NCBI GenBank assembly: GCA_010279815.1
Contig: QEOQ01000303.1
Coordinates: 99,140-163,139, forward strand
Length of the DNA: 64,000 nucleotides
From: Brachionus plicatilis
Lineage: Eukaryota > Rotifera > Eurotatoria > Ploima > Brachionidae
Reading direction: 5' to 3'
Positions 34,451 to 46,785 of the stretch are shown here, piece by piece. Position numbers and translations under genes: made by a program. The notes under the pieces were generated by a model. It was not told where the DNA came from, did no database searches, and was given only the letters and a program-made list of their open reading frames with translations. Position 1 is the stretch's first letter. Each line of letters opens with the position of its first letter.

Positions 34451-36643
34451 TAAATAAAATCCTTAATTAATATTTTTTTAGGTAATTCTATTCTTAATCT
34501 TTTTTAATTAATAATCAAATAAAATTTTATCCTGGAAACTTTTAATTTTAATTAATCATTTAATTTTTTTAAAAGATAATCTAGAGTTATTTAATATGAA
34601 AAAAATTAAAATATTTTTAACTAAAATAATTTGTTTAACATGCTAATTTTTTGGTAATTTAGCATCTAAGAGTGCATTAAATTATATGCATCAAAAGTAA
34701 TACTAATTTTTTAATAATAAAAATTTTACCAGCAGCTCTACAGAAGAAGAAAAATTGATTTGATTTTTTAAAAAAAATGAATTAACCAATTTTAAGCATG
34801 CTATTTTTCTAATAATGAAAAATGTAATTTTATTTCCTTGTGAATTAAAATATTCTAATGGAAATTTTTTATTTAGACAATTAATTCTTGAAAAATTAAT
34901 TAACAACAATTTTTAAATCAAAATAAAAAACGTTTTTAAAATTCGATAAATTTTGAATTTAATTGTTTAAATTAATGAAAAAGAACCATTATACTGTACA
35001 TCCTTTAAAATAGATGTGATACACTTAAAATTGATAAACCAAGCTAATCTTATACCGTTTGACATAGTCAAATATCGTTGTCTTTTGTTTACTTAATTAA
35101 AGATGAAAACAACAAAAAGTGAATTAGACATGACTAACGCCTCAATTCACAGTTATTAAGCAAAAGGACAAAATCTAGATAGCTTAACACGAAGGTTTAA
35201 ATTTAAATTGATTTTTTTTAACAAATAATTAATAATGAACAATTCATTCGAAAATTGAAATAAAGAAAAAATCTTTTTAATTAATAAAATATTTTAATAC
35301 GTCATTTAAAAGTTTAAAGCATTTTTTGAAAATCAATATGCACTGGTGCTACGATAACTTTATTTTACTTAAATTTACCTAAATTTAGGCAAAATTACAA
35401 AATCACCAATAGTTAAATTCGGTTGTTCACATTTTTTTGTAGATCAGAGAAGATTCTTCTTTTTTTTCAAAATTTCTCCTTGAATTAATGGATATTTGGT
35501 AAAATTTGTATTATTTTCAGTAATTTATTAATTTACTAAGGAGCAATTTAAATAAAAAACAAAATTATTCTCAGGGGTTGATTTTTTCTATTGGCGATTT
35601 TGATTATTACGTAATTTTAGGTAAATTCAATTAAATTTACGAAAATTTACGTAAAAGCACCACTGTATTATTCTGTAAGTTTTACAACAAGATTAAATTG
35701 ATTAGAAAAGTTAGTATAAAGAGAAAATATGTACTGATAATTTTTATTGGCATTCTTTTTGTTAAAAAAGTCTATTAAATGGTTGTTGCTTTTATGTATG
35801 AATTTTTGATTTCGTTTTCAACAAGTAGAATGATTGTCTTAATGGTTGATAATATGCGGCAGATAGTATGAATTGATTTCTCGTATTTATTTAGAAGGGT
35901 TGGCGATGTGTCTAAAATAGTTAAAGACAATTTGAAAATTAATCATTTTGTTTTGATTAAATTAATGGCCAGAATAAATTTTATCTTTTTAGCTATGATT
36001 TTTTATATCTTTTTAGCTATGATTTTTTATTAATTTTACTTAAAAGTGAAAAGGCTATTCACGATTTGGTGATAGTTTTTTAAATATACATTTCAAAATT
36101 TTCTTATCATCAAAATTAAAACTAGTGATTAATAATGTAATTTTTACTTTAAAACTTTATATGAGATTATTTCTCTTATGATGAATATTTACTAAAATTT
36201 ACAAATAAATTTATTAAATATTTGAACTTTAAAAATGTTTATTTAATTTTTTATTTACAATTTATAATTAAAAATAACTAGTGCAATCTTCTGTTATTTT
36301 TGGATTTAAAAAATATAAAGACTCCCAAGTTATTTGTAAATTTTCTTTGACTAAAATTAAATATTTATTAAGTGATATTAAATAAAAGATATGGCATTAA
36401 ATAGTTAAATTAAATAGTTTTTTTTTAAATCCTTGGTTTACTCGTTCCAAAATTATAAAAAATGTCATTAAAAGATGTTTAATTAAATTAGAAAAAAAAT
36501 ATTTCTGAAATTATGATTTTATATGAACTTTTTGAGCCTGGATCAAAAAAATTAAATTCAAATTTTAACTTTTTATAAATACAAATTTTTATTTAAGATT
36601 AAAACATTTGATAATCAATTAAATTGAAATTTTATAATTAAGA
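34451..36643. other. AT-rich intergenic with one foldback element
   Basis: No gene recognised; holds the inverted-end element at 35341-35665. A duplicated phrase around TTTATATCTTTTTAGCTATGATT occurs near 35980-36030. Confidence 0.45.
35341..35665. repeat. MITE-like element with inverted ends CACTGGTGCT/AGCACCACTG
   Basis: Ends are CACTGGTGCT and the near reverse complement AGCACCACTG. Inward pairing continues through AATTTACCTAAA...TAGG and ATCACCAATAG against CTATTGGCGATTTTGAT, and further through TTTCTCCTT against AAGGAGCAA. No target duplication was recognised. Confidence 0.6.
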
Positions 36644-37287
36644 TTAATAATTGTCTATATTATGACTTTCGTAATTTTCATTTTTTTGTCTTTTCTTTGA
36701 AATCAATCTCTTAAGTGCCTTTAATAGTTTTGTATCGATTTCCTTATAGTCTTCGGAATAGTCATTTTCCTCAGAGACACAAGTAGAATCCTCTAAACAA
36801 TGATCTAAAGAAAAAAAAATATTATAAAAATTTTTTGATAGCTTTTTATATAGAATATGAACCTGGGTTACAGCACAGATTAGAAGTAGCACATCGTCCG
36901 AATTCTACTTTGTCACAGATCTTTCCATAAGGCTGACACGGCACGTTAGACTTGATATCCTCTAATTGACACACACTAGTTTCTTTTGTATCTATTAAGC
37001 ATCCCATATCTGGTCCACAGCATATTCTCGGCCCGAAACACATTCCAAGACCTGATGCACATTTTCGACACTATGTAATAATTAAGCTAAAAATTGTTAC
37101 CAAAACACAAAAATCTTACTTGATGAGCATTCTCAAAATCAAGAAAAGGCTGAGAGCGTTTTCCGCCCCAAGGACAATTAGTTATATAGCAGGCATTTAT
37201 AACATTTAAATTGATCACGACCAAAATGAATAAAATTTTTACATTTTTTTTGTCATTCAGATTCATCATTAAAAAATTTTCATTCAT
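36644..37287 (-). CDS. Oxytocin/vasopressin-neurophysin precursor
   Basis: A secreted prohormone yielding an amidated nonapeptide and its carrier neurophysin. Three exons, 37120-37287, 36863-37070 and 36644-36804, give 178 residues. A hydrophobic signal peptide ends at NVINA (residue 32), followed directly by CYITNCPWG (33-41), then GKR, the amidation glycine and dibasic cleavage site. Neurophysin follows after a short linker, with all 14 cysteines of the family in place: CRKC, CFGPRICC, GC, VC, PC, IC, RC, LCC, HC and TC. The tail after neurophysin is about 45 residues, acidic then basic, without a copeptin motif I can see. The GTTCAT donor of exon 2 is weak, but the junction restores CCNPDHC exactly as in known neurophysins. 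The upstream ATG at 37287 is used; ATGs a few codons in are alternatives. Confidence 0.95.
37165..37191 (-). other. Mature hormone CYITNCPWG (predicted amide)
   Basis: Nine codons between signal peptide and GKR. Cys1 and Cys6 form the ring; Pro7 and Gly9 are the invariant positions. Trp at position 8 replaces the Lys/Arg of vasopressin-like or the aliphatic residue of oxytocin-like peptides. Confidence 0.93.
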
Positions 37288-40200
37288 TATTTTTCTAAAA
37301 TAATAAAAAAATGTTTCTTTAAAATTTTCGACTTTTTATATTTGAAAATTCCTTTAAAAAAAAAAAAAATCCACCACCAATCACCGTCATTATCTAAGAA
37401 ATTTGCAAATCGATTTAATTTAAATAGAGACAGCCGCTGGTGAAGCTAATCTAGCAGAAAATTGATTTAAAAAAAAAAATAATTCCGTCATTTTTGAAAC
37501 AATTGTTCGCAAAATTCTAATTTTTAAAGAAAATTAATATCTTATCATTTGAAATTAATCAGAAAGTCATAAAAAAAATAGGTCGAAGATAATGGTCAAG
37601 ATATTATTAATAAAAATTAATTTTATCTTGAATTATTTAATTACTAGAAAGATATGGTAACTATGGAATTTGGTTTCTAAATCTGGCTAAAGATAGAGTT
37701 AAGTTTTAAACTGCAATGCCTTAAATAAATCATCTTTGGTAATTTCTAAATTACTAAATATTACAAATGAGTGAATTTTTTATCTAAATAAATAAGTGAT
37801 AATCAATAAACAATGACTCAAAACCTTGGAAACTATTTAGTTATTTAAAAATTTGACTAAGGTATTAAAAAATTAGCTTTTTTTCGATCTAAACTAAAAA
37901 ATACTTAAAGCCTAAATCAAATATTTGGATACAAATAGTAAGGATTTAGCGATATTTTTAAAGTTTGAATATAATTTTCTTTCGAATGATGCTATTTTTA
38001 TTAGAAAGAATTAGTAACACAATAAATGAATGAAATCATTACCTTTGAATAAATATTTAATTTTTAAAAAGTTAAATTAAAATTAAATTTTTTTTTAATT
38101 TTAAACGACAACGACCCAAAATTCATTAAAATTAAATAACTTTTTTATTTTTCTTTTATGGTAATAGGAATAACGATAAACAATAAAATAACTTTTAATT
38201 ATTCTAATAAAATTAATTTATTGGAAAAAATACTCCAACGCTAATCATTTTCCTAAACATCTAGAAAAATGAAGCCCACATTTGTAAACTTTGCCTCTTT
38301 TAATCAACAATAGAAAAAAAATTTTAAAAATTTTAACATCTTTTGATTCATTTTTCTGCTGTGTTTATAAATCGGTTCTAATTTTTTATTATTTATTGGC
38401 AGGGGTATATTAATAATTTTCTGAGTAATAATTCTCATTATTCAATTTGCTCAATGACTTAATTTTTATCTAAATGTTTAAATCAAATTTAATTAAAATT
38501 TTCAGAACTAGATTTTTTCATTTATTTACTAACCACTTAACCATTTATATCAAATTTTTTAAAATTAATTATTTTAATTAGTAAAATCGAAATAAATATT
38601 ACAATAATCTTGTCTTGTTATTTCAAGAATTGATAAAAACTGAGAGAAATTTTAAATGTCACAAATATTAGTTACTTTGATAAAATTTTAATTTTATAAT
38701 CATAAGCTTGTGTGTCCTGAAATTAATTTGCCAAGTATACGTCTAATAAAGTCTTGTATAATTTTTCTGAAACCCCTTTTTAATTTGTCAATTTGATTAT
38801 GTCATTATTCGCGTTGTCTGCGCGATTAAAGCACGTCTTTTTTGTCACTTTGTCAATTTTTCAATGATTTTTATTTGCTAAGAATATTTTAATTAAATTC
38901 TAAATTAATAAAGCAGGTTTAATTGTAAAATTTTTAGGCAATCTTTTCTAATACCCGTAACCAATTTATAAAAGAAAATGATTGAATTCCTTTAAAAATA
39001 AAGTTAAACAATTTTTTTGAATTTTATTATTTACCCTTTTTTTTGAACAATTTTTTTTTTATTCAGCGATCAATCATTTATCGATAAAAGGGTTGTGCAT
39101 ATTTCTAGCAAAAGTTTGCTACAAAAAAAAATAAGGAAAAAAATTGTTTTTCAAATTTTTATTAATATTTTCTAAAATAGACTAAAAACTTTAGTGTCTG
39201 CTAAATTTTTATATAATTTTATCAATATTCGATAGCTTTAAAAGTAGTTCTGTTCACTTTAAGGCTCTATTTAATTTAGATAATGCTTTTTTCCAGATTG
39301 ATGATATGAATTCTAAAGAAATAATACAAAGAAGATTAAATCATACTGTTTAAAATAACAATTATTTTAAGAATAAAATTAATTCAAATTTAAAAAAAAA
39401 TTTTTTGTTTAAATAAAATCCAAATTCAAAAATACCGTATAATAAATGCTTACAGTTTCCTCTCAGTGAAAAAAAAATTATCTATAAAAACAAAAAATTG
39501 AGGGTTTAATTATTAAATATTTCTAAAGATTTATCATTAATGATTTGATCGAAATCATTCGGCGCTATTAGATATTATGATTTTATTAAAAATCATATTT
39601 CTCATCAAATAGTTAAAGAACTAATTAAAAAATTTTCTTATAATAGAATACGTTGTATTGAACTAATTTGTTAATTTTGGTTCACAAAAAAAATCATTTT
39701 ATACCTAGAATTTATCTTTTTCAAATAATATCTTTAAAAATGGTGGTTATACTTATAATTAAAAACAATGAAGCGCCCCATACCTACTTAAAAAAACAAC
39801 CATTTGTTCGTATTCCTGACAAAAGGGGCTATCCAAAAAGCACATGTTTTTTTTCAGATAAAAAAATTTTATGGACAACTTTTCTGTTAAAATGTGCACA
39901 ATTTCTTTAGCATTAAAAAAAATATTCGTCAAAACAATCTCAGACATGATAAAAAATCAAAGATCTATCCGAAATAAATTAAAGTATAAAATAAAGCGTA
40001 AAAATTTAAATTTTTAAAAAATTTTATTTTTTACCTAATTTTCTGAAATTCCATCTTCAAATTCTTTAAGACTAGTTTTGGAATCGTGAAGATCAAACAC
40101 TCTAAAAGCATTTTAAAAAAATAGCAAGTGAAATTTTTTCAATTTTTTTAAACGAACAACCATTAAATCTAAAAATTAAGTTAAAATATATTTTAATTAA

Positions 40201-42306
40201 ATCAATATTAAATCAATAAAAAAATTAAAAATGATAAAGAAGGCTGAAAACTCTAACAATTTAAAAATTAGTAAGGAAGTTGTCGCGGATTAAATTTTGT
40301 AATTGTTAAATTCTTAAATTGTACAACCTTCTCTTAGATCCATTATGATTTTGAATTGATAATTTCTATTGTTAATTCATTCAAATTTTCCAAAAGCCTA
40401 TTCAAAAAGATTGCAGATTTTTGCATATTATTAAACCATTACTAACCTTTATATATTCCTCTCTATTTATCCTTTCCTCTAGCTTGGTTAAGCCAAGCTT
40501 GGCCGTCTGCACACTTTACTTCTCTATCTCTTTAGTATGTCAACTCCATGTATTTTACGTGCAGCGAGTTAAAAATGAAGTCTTATAAATGGGACAGAAA
40601 GTTTTTGAAAGATTATGGTGTCGAACATTTGGGGTTCTGTATCTTAAATTTGTCATTGAATTATTGGCTTAATATACACTTCTTTGAGTACCTAACAAGA
40701 TCCATTTGAGATTTCTAGTGATGATGATACCGAGGTCCCGTTATCTTTGGATAAGCTTTCATTTGGTTCTTATTTACACTTTATACCATATATTCACTTT
40801 ATGAAAGAAAAGATAATTGAAGCTTTTAATTAGTTGTTTCACTGATATCAAAAACATTCAAGGAATAAATAAAAAAAGTAAATTCATTTAAGAGAGGAAT
40901 TAAATGTTTGTTTTTTATTTATCATTTGTAATTTTGTTTCACCTACTTCAGACTGTGAATATTTAACAATATTCATCTCTTTTAAGTATATTCTAAAGCT
41001 TTTAAAGCCTACAAAATAATAAATATCCGAAAAACATAGTTTTTTCAAACGATCTAAAGCATTCTGTGCAAATTAAAAAAAGGAAGTAAATTGAAAATGT
41101 TTAAATTAAATTCTTTATTAATTTGCAGAATTATTGCAAGCTTTAAGACTGATTGAGTGTTCTACTTTATTTCATTTACTGAATTTCACAATTGTGACAA
41201 AATTAATTTGAAAAATAACATTTTTACAAAATTTCATAGATCTTTGAAAAAATTTAGCAAATTAAATAAAATAAGCAATATAAATCATAAATGAACAATG
41301 ATTATATTTGATGCAGTGCTCTTTAATAGCGATGAATCGATTTTATTAAGAATTTGTGATATGAATCAATCAGACGAATTACTAAATGGATAATCAAATG
41401 AAATTATTTTTAATGAAATCCCAGAGAGGAGAAATAATTTAACAAATTTGAATATAGACTAACCCAAATTAGAAATTTTAAAAAGTTTAAAGTTTAGAAT
41501 TTTTGAAAAGAAAGAAAAGCATAATACAATTAAAATTTTTTTATGAATTGATAAGTAAATTTACGAAAGAAATATAAATTCTCTGTCATTGTGTAACTCA
41601 CTGGTATACTTTAGATAGCATAGTATAATTCTAAATAAATTTTTTCTATTTAATAAACAATTTTTAAACTTTTTGATAGAAAAAATATTATTCTAGTAAC
41701 AATTCACCTAGGAAGTTTAATCCATTTATCTAGTATCATTAATCCTATGCAATTTCATAATGTCATTTTTTTTCAATTCCAGATGACAAATTCCACTGGA
41801 ATTAAAAATCAACCAAAAAGCAGAGTCCGAATTTCATGGACAACCGAAAACAATAAATACTATTTAAAAAGATTACTTTTTTTCATTTTTCCGAGAGGTT
41901 CTTGGATCCTAATAATTCTAAATTGAATTTTTTGGTTATCAAGAGAGCTGTTATTATGGCACAATATTGTTAAATTGAATTTATTTAACTAATTTTTAAA
42001 AAATTTAGAGTTTTTTTCACAGCAAGTAAATAAATAATATTAGTGTAATTTTTATACTCAGTGAAAAATTTCAAGCTGAAGTATCGTTGAAAGATTAACT
42101 CTTAATTTAAAATTTTTAATAAAAGCATATGGTAATGTAAAATTTAGATGTGTCAAATTTACAAGCTACCGGCATTGAGGCCGATAAATTAAGATTAAAA
42201 AAAAAATTAAATGTTGAAAATTTATTAAGAATTTGATCTTAAAAACAAAAGAATAAAATTTAACTCATTCATAGTTTAAAAAAAAAGCCAAAAAAGCGAA
42301 TATTTT
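37288..42306. other. Five kilobases of AT-rich intergenic sequence
   Basis: No gene recognised apart from a weak coding-like fragment near 40.6 kb. The ORF at 39668-39910 has dibasic sites (KKQPFV..., DKRGYPK) but no signal peptide context that convinces me, so it is not called. Confidence 0.45.
40575..40833 (+). pseudogene. Weak coding-like fragments, unrecognised
   Basis: Two short frames: one starting MKSYKWDRKFLKDYG, then, in another register, a stretch with FEISSDDDTEVPLSLDKLSFGSY ending at a stop near 40833. The acidic Ser/Asp run looks like the tail of a protein rather than chance. The frames do not join. A mobile-element remnant is the likeliest source. Confidence 0.25.
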
Positions 42307-44226
42307 TCATTCAATAATTTCATGTCGAAATTTGAAATTACTATAAGAAATAGGCCTTCGTTCGGGTGAAAAAACTGGTTTAGTTCTTGAGGAATTTTTT
42401 TTATAATTTTTTGTTGAAAATGTTTTTTGATATTTAGTTTTGTGCGCTGAATAATCTGTGCTTGACGAACTAGAAAATTCCGAGCCAAAGCGCTCTGGAC
42501 CATAAGGACCAGTCGCAAATTCATCAAAATCGTTGACTTTATTAGATTTAACAAAAGGAGAAGATTTATAATTAGTGTACAAAAAATAAGCCAATTTTTC
42601 CCAAAATAAAAATTCATCATTTTCCAAAGAAACGAATCTTGGTATTTGGAGCTTTTCGGTGAAATATTCATCCACTTCTTCATCGCAAACGTCGTGCATT
42701 TGAACTGCTAGAAATCTAGCCTTTCCTTTGGTAATTAAAAGCCTCAAGTGCTGTCTAAACTCGGCATTATTCCATTCATTCATCAAAAAAGCATCAGATA
42801 AAATGAACAGAATGCAGCTGCTTCGATTCATTATGTCTTTGATATGGCTTCCAAATACTTCATTGTACCTGTTTGCCGAGTTGTAGTGTAAAGTGAAGTT
42901 TTCCACCAGATCGCGTTCTTTGATGAACGGAATGAGTTTTTCACGAATCCATTCTTCACTAGTTTGATTATAGCTGATGAATAAATCTAATTCCTTGTGT
43001 CTTATGACCCCACTTTTGCAGGGACAGATGCGGTAAAAAATTGGTATGCAATTGAAACAAGTGGCCAAAATCTCAATAGGACAAATACAATAAATCAAAA
43101 AGAGAAAGAGAAAAAAAATTCCAACCAGACCAATTACATATCCAGCTATCTGTGAATCATTAAAATAATTTAAATTTGTTTCGTTTAGACTACTTTTGGG
43201 CTCGTTTAATAAATTTTCTGGAACTAGTGAACTGGTTGCATTTCTGCAATTGGTGGCAAACACATTGGAATTTGGCGAACAAGTGTCTGGATTTGTGAAA
43301 GAGAACAAATTTTGGTTTGCAAATTCACTCGGAGATAAACACTGGTGAAAAAAAAGGTAATCATTACTATTAATTATATTAGAAGAGATAAAATTTTGAT
43401 AAAATGACAAGATGTTGTAGGACTGCTGACAGCTGCATGCCAAATTATTGTCCGTGAATAAAAGCTTTTTGAAAAAATTAAAAAAATTATTAAACTCTGT
43501 TTGAGTGCAAACCGAGTAGAGTCCTAATACATCGTCATTGAAACCAGTTAAATTATTAAATCTTAAATCTAATAATTCAAGGTTATTGCTAGCCGAATTA
43601 GCTGGCAGCAAATTTGGGCTCCAATTTTTTCCATTGACAAATTTGTTTATTCGATTGAAGCTCAAATCAATTTTATTTATCATGCGCAAAGTTATGAACC
43701 AAATATCTATTTCCTCTATTTTGTTATTTCTTAAATTAAGTGTAAAAAGATGCGGAAGTTTAAAATAGAATAAATTTGTAGCTATTAATAAAATATTGTT
43801 GTAGCTCAGATCCAAAAATTTCAAATTTTGCAAGTTGTCAAAACTGTTTTCGTCAATGAATGAGATAGAGTTGTTCGAAAGGTCCAAATATTCGAGATTG
43901 CTCAAGCAGTCGAAGGCGTCTTTTGTTATATTTTGGGATATCGAGTTATCTGAAAAGTCTATGTATGTTAGTTGGGCTGAATATTGGCAAATGTTTGATG
44001 GAAAATTTGGCAAAAACGAGTCGACTATTGTGATCGACGTGATGTTCTGAATAAGTGAAAATAAATTTGGCAAAAAGAAATTGAGAGTAAATGGCATATA
44101 GCACCTGATGACTAAACTTGTGTCTCTGTAATCGCATATACAGTTTGAATCGCATCCGGTGAAAAAAACAATTGAATTAACTTGGTTAGCAAAGAAAAGG
44201 AACAAAAAAATACAAAAATAGTTCAT
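42307..44226 (-). CDS. Toll-like receptor: LRR ectodomain, one TM, TIR domain
   Basis: A 639-residue single-exon innate-immunity or developmental Toll-type receptor. Signal peptide at 1-18, Cys-rich LRRNT (CDSNCICDY...RC, 25-42), about six to seven leucine-rich repeats at roughly 60-260 (LEYLDLSNNSI, LKFLDLSYNNI, LFTLNLRNNKI, LELLDLRFNNL), LRRCT at about 255-327 with NNLACSC, transmembrane helix at about 360-382, a Cys-rich juxtamembrane stretch, and TIR at about 411-552. Box 1 is LDLFISYN and box 3 is LFWEKL. The BB loop (about 450-459, SANRYNEVFG) lacks the usual R-D-x-x-P-G. A Ser/Tyr-rich cytoplasmic tail of about 85 residues follows. The ectodomain is short, with a single Cys cluster before the membrane, resembling vertebrate-type Tolls. 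Confidence 0.93.
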   Translation of the reverse strand: MNYFCIFLFLFFANQVNSIVFFTGCDSNCICDYRDTSLVIRCYMPFTLNFFLPNLFSLIQNITSITIVDSFLPNFPSNICQYSAQLTYIDFSDNSISQNITKDAFDCLSNLEYLDLSNNSISFIDENSFDNLQNLKFLDLSYNNILLIATNLFYFKLPHLFTLNLRNNKIEEIDIWFITLRMINKIDLSFNRINKFVNGKNWSPNLLPANSASNNLELLDLRFNNLTGFNDDVLGLYSVCTQTEFNNFFNFFKKLLFTDNNLACSCQQSYNILSFYQNFISSNIINSNDYLFFHQCLSPSEFANQNLFSFTNPDTCSPNSNVFATNCRNATSSLVPENLLNEPKSSLNETNLNYFNDSQIAGYVIGLVGIFFLFLFLIYCICPIEILATCFNCIPIFYRICPCKSGVIRHKELDLFISYNQTSEEWIREKLIPFIKERDLVENFTLHYNSANRYNEVFGSHIKDIMNRSSCILFILSDAFLMNEWNNAEFRQHLRLLITKGKARFLAVQMHDVCDEEVDEYFTEKLQIPRFVSLENDEFLFWEKLAYFLYTNYKSSPFVKSNKVNDFDEFATGPYGPERFGSEFSSSSSTDYSAHKTKYQKTFSTKNYKKNSSRTKPVFSPERRPISYSNFKFRHEIIE

Positions 44227-45079
44227 TTTTGTTGTAGATTTGTTTTTACAGAAATTTTTGACTGAAAAATTTCACTAAATTCCGAGTTTTTTTAAATTTT
44301 GTTGATATGGTAACCAGGAATATGTCACTTTGAAATATTTTTATGCCAAAAAATTGCCGAAGGATAATTTCACAAAATTTAGAACAGCACTTTTATATAT
44401 ATTGTCGGAATTCTTAAAATAAAATAAATATTTAAAATTAAATTTATTTTAAAATTAATCAGAACACTGCTAGAATTAAAATTAAGTTTTATTTAAATCA
44501 CTTTTAAAATTTTATATTTATGAAATTAAAAAAAAAATTAATTAATAAAAATTTTAAGTAATGGACTGATATTGATTTTATTCATTTCTGTAGATTTTGA
44601 AATTTAATACAAAAATTTTTAAAAAATTTGATTAAAACAATTTAATAAATGAAAAAAAACAAATATTTTAAGAGCGTGATTCTTTTTTTATATTATAAAA
44701 TCGAGTAACTGATTAAATGTTCTTGATTTTTATATATTTTACAAATAATTTTTATATTGCACGATTATAAAAAAAAATTTCATTTTTACAATTAAATTTT
44801 AAGAATAACTAAATTTTTTTAAATATTTTTATATTTAACTTTTAAATTGCAGAACAAAAATTGAATTAAAATAAAAAATTAATTTTTGATGATTAAGAAA
44901 ATTTTCTGCTCTAGTTTTGTCAATTCAATTATATTAAATACTAAGCATTTTAATAAGAATCAATACTAAATTTCAAATTTAAAAATATGATTAGTAATTA
45001 ATATCTTAAATTCAATCTAAAAAAATTCAAATAATAATTCTGAATTATTTTCTTTCAAATAATTGAAAAAAAAATATTT
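44227..45079. other. AT-rich intergenic, nothing recognised
   Basis: Extremely AT-rich, no coding frame. Ends where the duplicated block with the orphan gene begins. Confidence 0.5.
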
Positions 45080-46783
45080 AAAATAAAACTTGTAAAAAAT
45101 CCAAGAAATTTAATTTAATTTAATTAAATATAATAAAAAACATTGCTTAGTTTCTAAAAATTCAAAACTAAAATTATTTCTATTGCTTACGCATTTAAAA
45201 AATTCAGACCAGATCATACTTGCTAAATACTTATTAAATGTCAGCTTCAACTTCAAATTCGACTGACTCCTCGTTGGAAGATTCTTTTTTTAAAGAAAAG
45301 CAACGCAAAGTCAAAGCCAAAGAACATTCAATTTTGAGAAATAGTAAGAAATTAATAAAAAATGAAGAAAAGATTATCAAAATTCGAATAGACATCATGT
45401 GTCCCAATCTCCAAAATTATTTTGATCAGATTGATAAAGGTCTTAGCTTAAGAAAAATCTTCATTGAAATAGATAAAAGTGATACCAAATCAATAAAAAA
45501 TAATTCCGAAGAGGATTCTGGTGAGCATTCTGTTGAGGAATATGATGACAACTCATCCAATATTCATAATATCAATGATATACTTAAACCGAATTATTCC
45601 CTAAATCAAACAATTCCTAGATCTAAAACTGATGTAAATTTTATTCAAATTGGAGGGCATGATTTAAACAAGCGACGCTCTTCGCTTCAGCACAATCAGT
45701 ACTCAGCTCTTTTAAAATATCCGAGAGAACTTTTTCAAAAGTTCCTCTTCAAATCTAAAAGAACCGTTAAATTGAACTCTTTTACAGGTAATGTAATAGA
45801 AAAGAGTGGAGATTCTGTTACAGAAATTGTATACTATGAACATCAGGCTTATGCTGGTCAAAATACTCAGAATCATATCAAGGTTCAAACATTGATCAAT
45901 CCCAAATTAAGTATAGGCATTTCACGTGATCCTGATAGCATAGCCAACATCAAAGAAAAGCTCTCAGAAAATCAGCGCTTGGTAAAATCAAAGAGACTTA
46001 TTTTTGATTTTACCAAAATGGAAGAAATAAACAAAAGTTATAATCCAAGTACATATTTCACATATTTTAGATATCCATACACAAAAATATGTGAATTAGA
46101 CTACAGTAGTCTAATGTTGAATGTTATAAATCCAAATTATTTTTCAAAACCAAGTCAATTTGAGCTTTCGAATGGCAATTCGAACTGTGAAATTGGTGTA
46201 AATTTATGGGAAAATACAAGATATGAAAGTTTCCATACATATCTTCCTTTGTACATTCAATTTAAAGATTTAGATATGAGCAACGATGAGATCATAGATT
46301 TTATTAGCCAAAATTTAATTGAAAAATTGTCAAAAATGAATCAAGAATTGATAGATTATATAAATTTGAAATTTCCATTGGACTTTTTGTTTTATAATGC
46401 TGGCAGAAAAAGTCCTTCGACCAAAGATTTATCCATTCAAACACAAGAACCTGAATTCTATTTGCTTGCTTACCAGGTCCTAGATGAAAAATTTGAACCA
46501 CTCGAAAAAGAATTGATTGAATTAGTCAAAATAAATTATTCCACTATGTACGGAACTGATGCAAAATCCATCAAAAAAGCTATTCATTCTGCAATCGGTG
46601 ACCAAGCAGAATCTTATAGTTGTAACTTTTTCCGTATGTGGCACTATGTAATTTTGATAAAACAACCTCGCATTAACTTGGATCTTTTGCTAAAAAATAA
46701 TATTTTAATGAAAGATTTTGAATTGATCAAAAACTTTGATTTAAGTGATGATTCATATAATAGAATCACCAAATTGTATTTTT
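45080..46783 (+). repeat. Segmental duplication, copy 1 (partner 52513-54216)
   Basis: About 1704 bp nearly identical to 52513-54216, in the same orientation. By eye I count 11 substitutions and no indels. The copy runs from 158 bp upstream of the start codon to inside the coding region, where similarity stops abruptly. Confidence 0.95.
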
Positions 46784-46785
46784 AG
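45238..46785 (+). CDS. Orphan protein, copy 1, C-terminally truncated
   Basis: A 515-residue single-exon frame of unknown function. The N-terminus is Ser/Thr-rich then Lys-rich, an acidic Asp/Glu/Ser stretch lies at about 88-112, and residues 200-515 are non-repetitive, with YFTYFRYPYTKICELDY and FRMWHYVILIKQPRINLDLL as recognisable landmarks. I see no known domain, signal peptide or membrane segment. The duplication breakpoint falls directly after KLYF and the new flank supplies TAG, so this copy lacks the last 34 residues of the sister gene. It may still be functional; the frame is undamaged. Confidence 0.65.
   Translation: MSASTSNSTDSSLEDSFFKEKQRKVKAKEHSILRNSKKLIKNEEKIIKIRIDIMCPNLQNYFDQIDKGLSLRKIFIEIDKSDTKSIKNNSEEDSGEHSVEEYDDNSSNIHNINDILKPNYSLNQTIPRSKTDVNFIQIGGHDLNKRRSSLQHNQYSALLKYPRELFQKFLFKSKRTVKLNSFTGNVIEKSGDSVTEIVYYEHQAYAGQNTQNHIKVQTLINPKLSIGISRDPDSIANIKEKLSENQRLVKSKRLIFDFTKMEEINKSYNPSTYFTYFRYPYTKICELDYSSLMLNVINPNYFSKPSQFELSNGNSNCEIGVNLWENTRYESFHTYLPLYIQFKDLDMSNDEIIDFISQNLIEKLSKMNQELIDYINLKFPLDFLFYNAGRKSPSTKDLSIQTQEPEFYLLAYQVLDEKFEPLEKELIELVKINYSTMYGTDAKSIKKAIHSAIGDQAESYSCNFFRMWHYVILIKQPRINLDLLLKNNILMKDFELIKNFDLSDDSYNRITKLYF

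Noticed and set aside
39668..39910. Possible neuropeptide precursor with dibasic sites
   Set aside because: The frame has KK and KR sites around short segments, but there is no convincing signal peptide at the start, no amidation glycines and no repeat units; AT-rich chance frame is likelier.
42276..42683. Second protein overlapping the 3' end of the TIR receptor
   Set aside because: Shadow frame of the receptor on the same strand; no domain and AT-driven composition.
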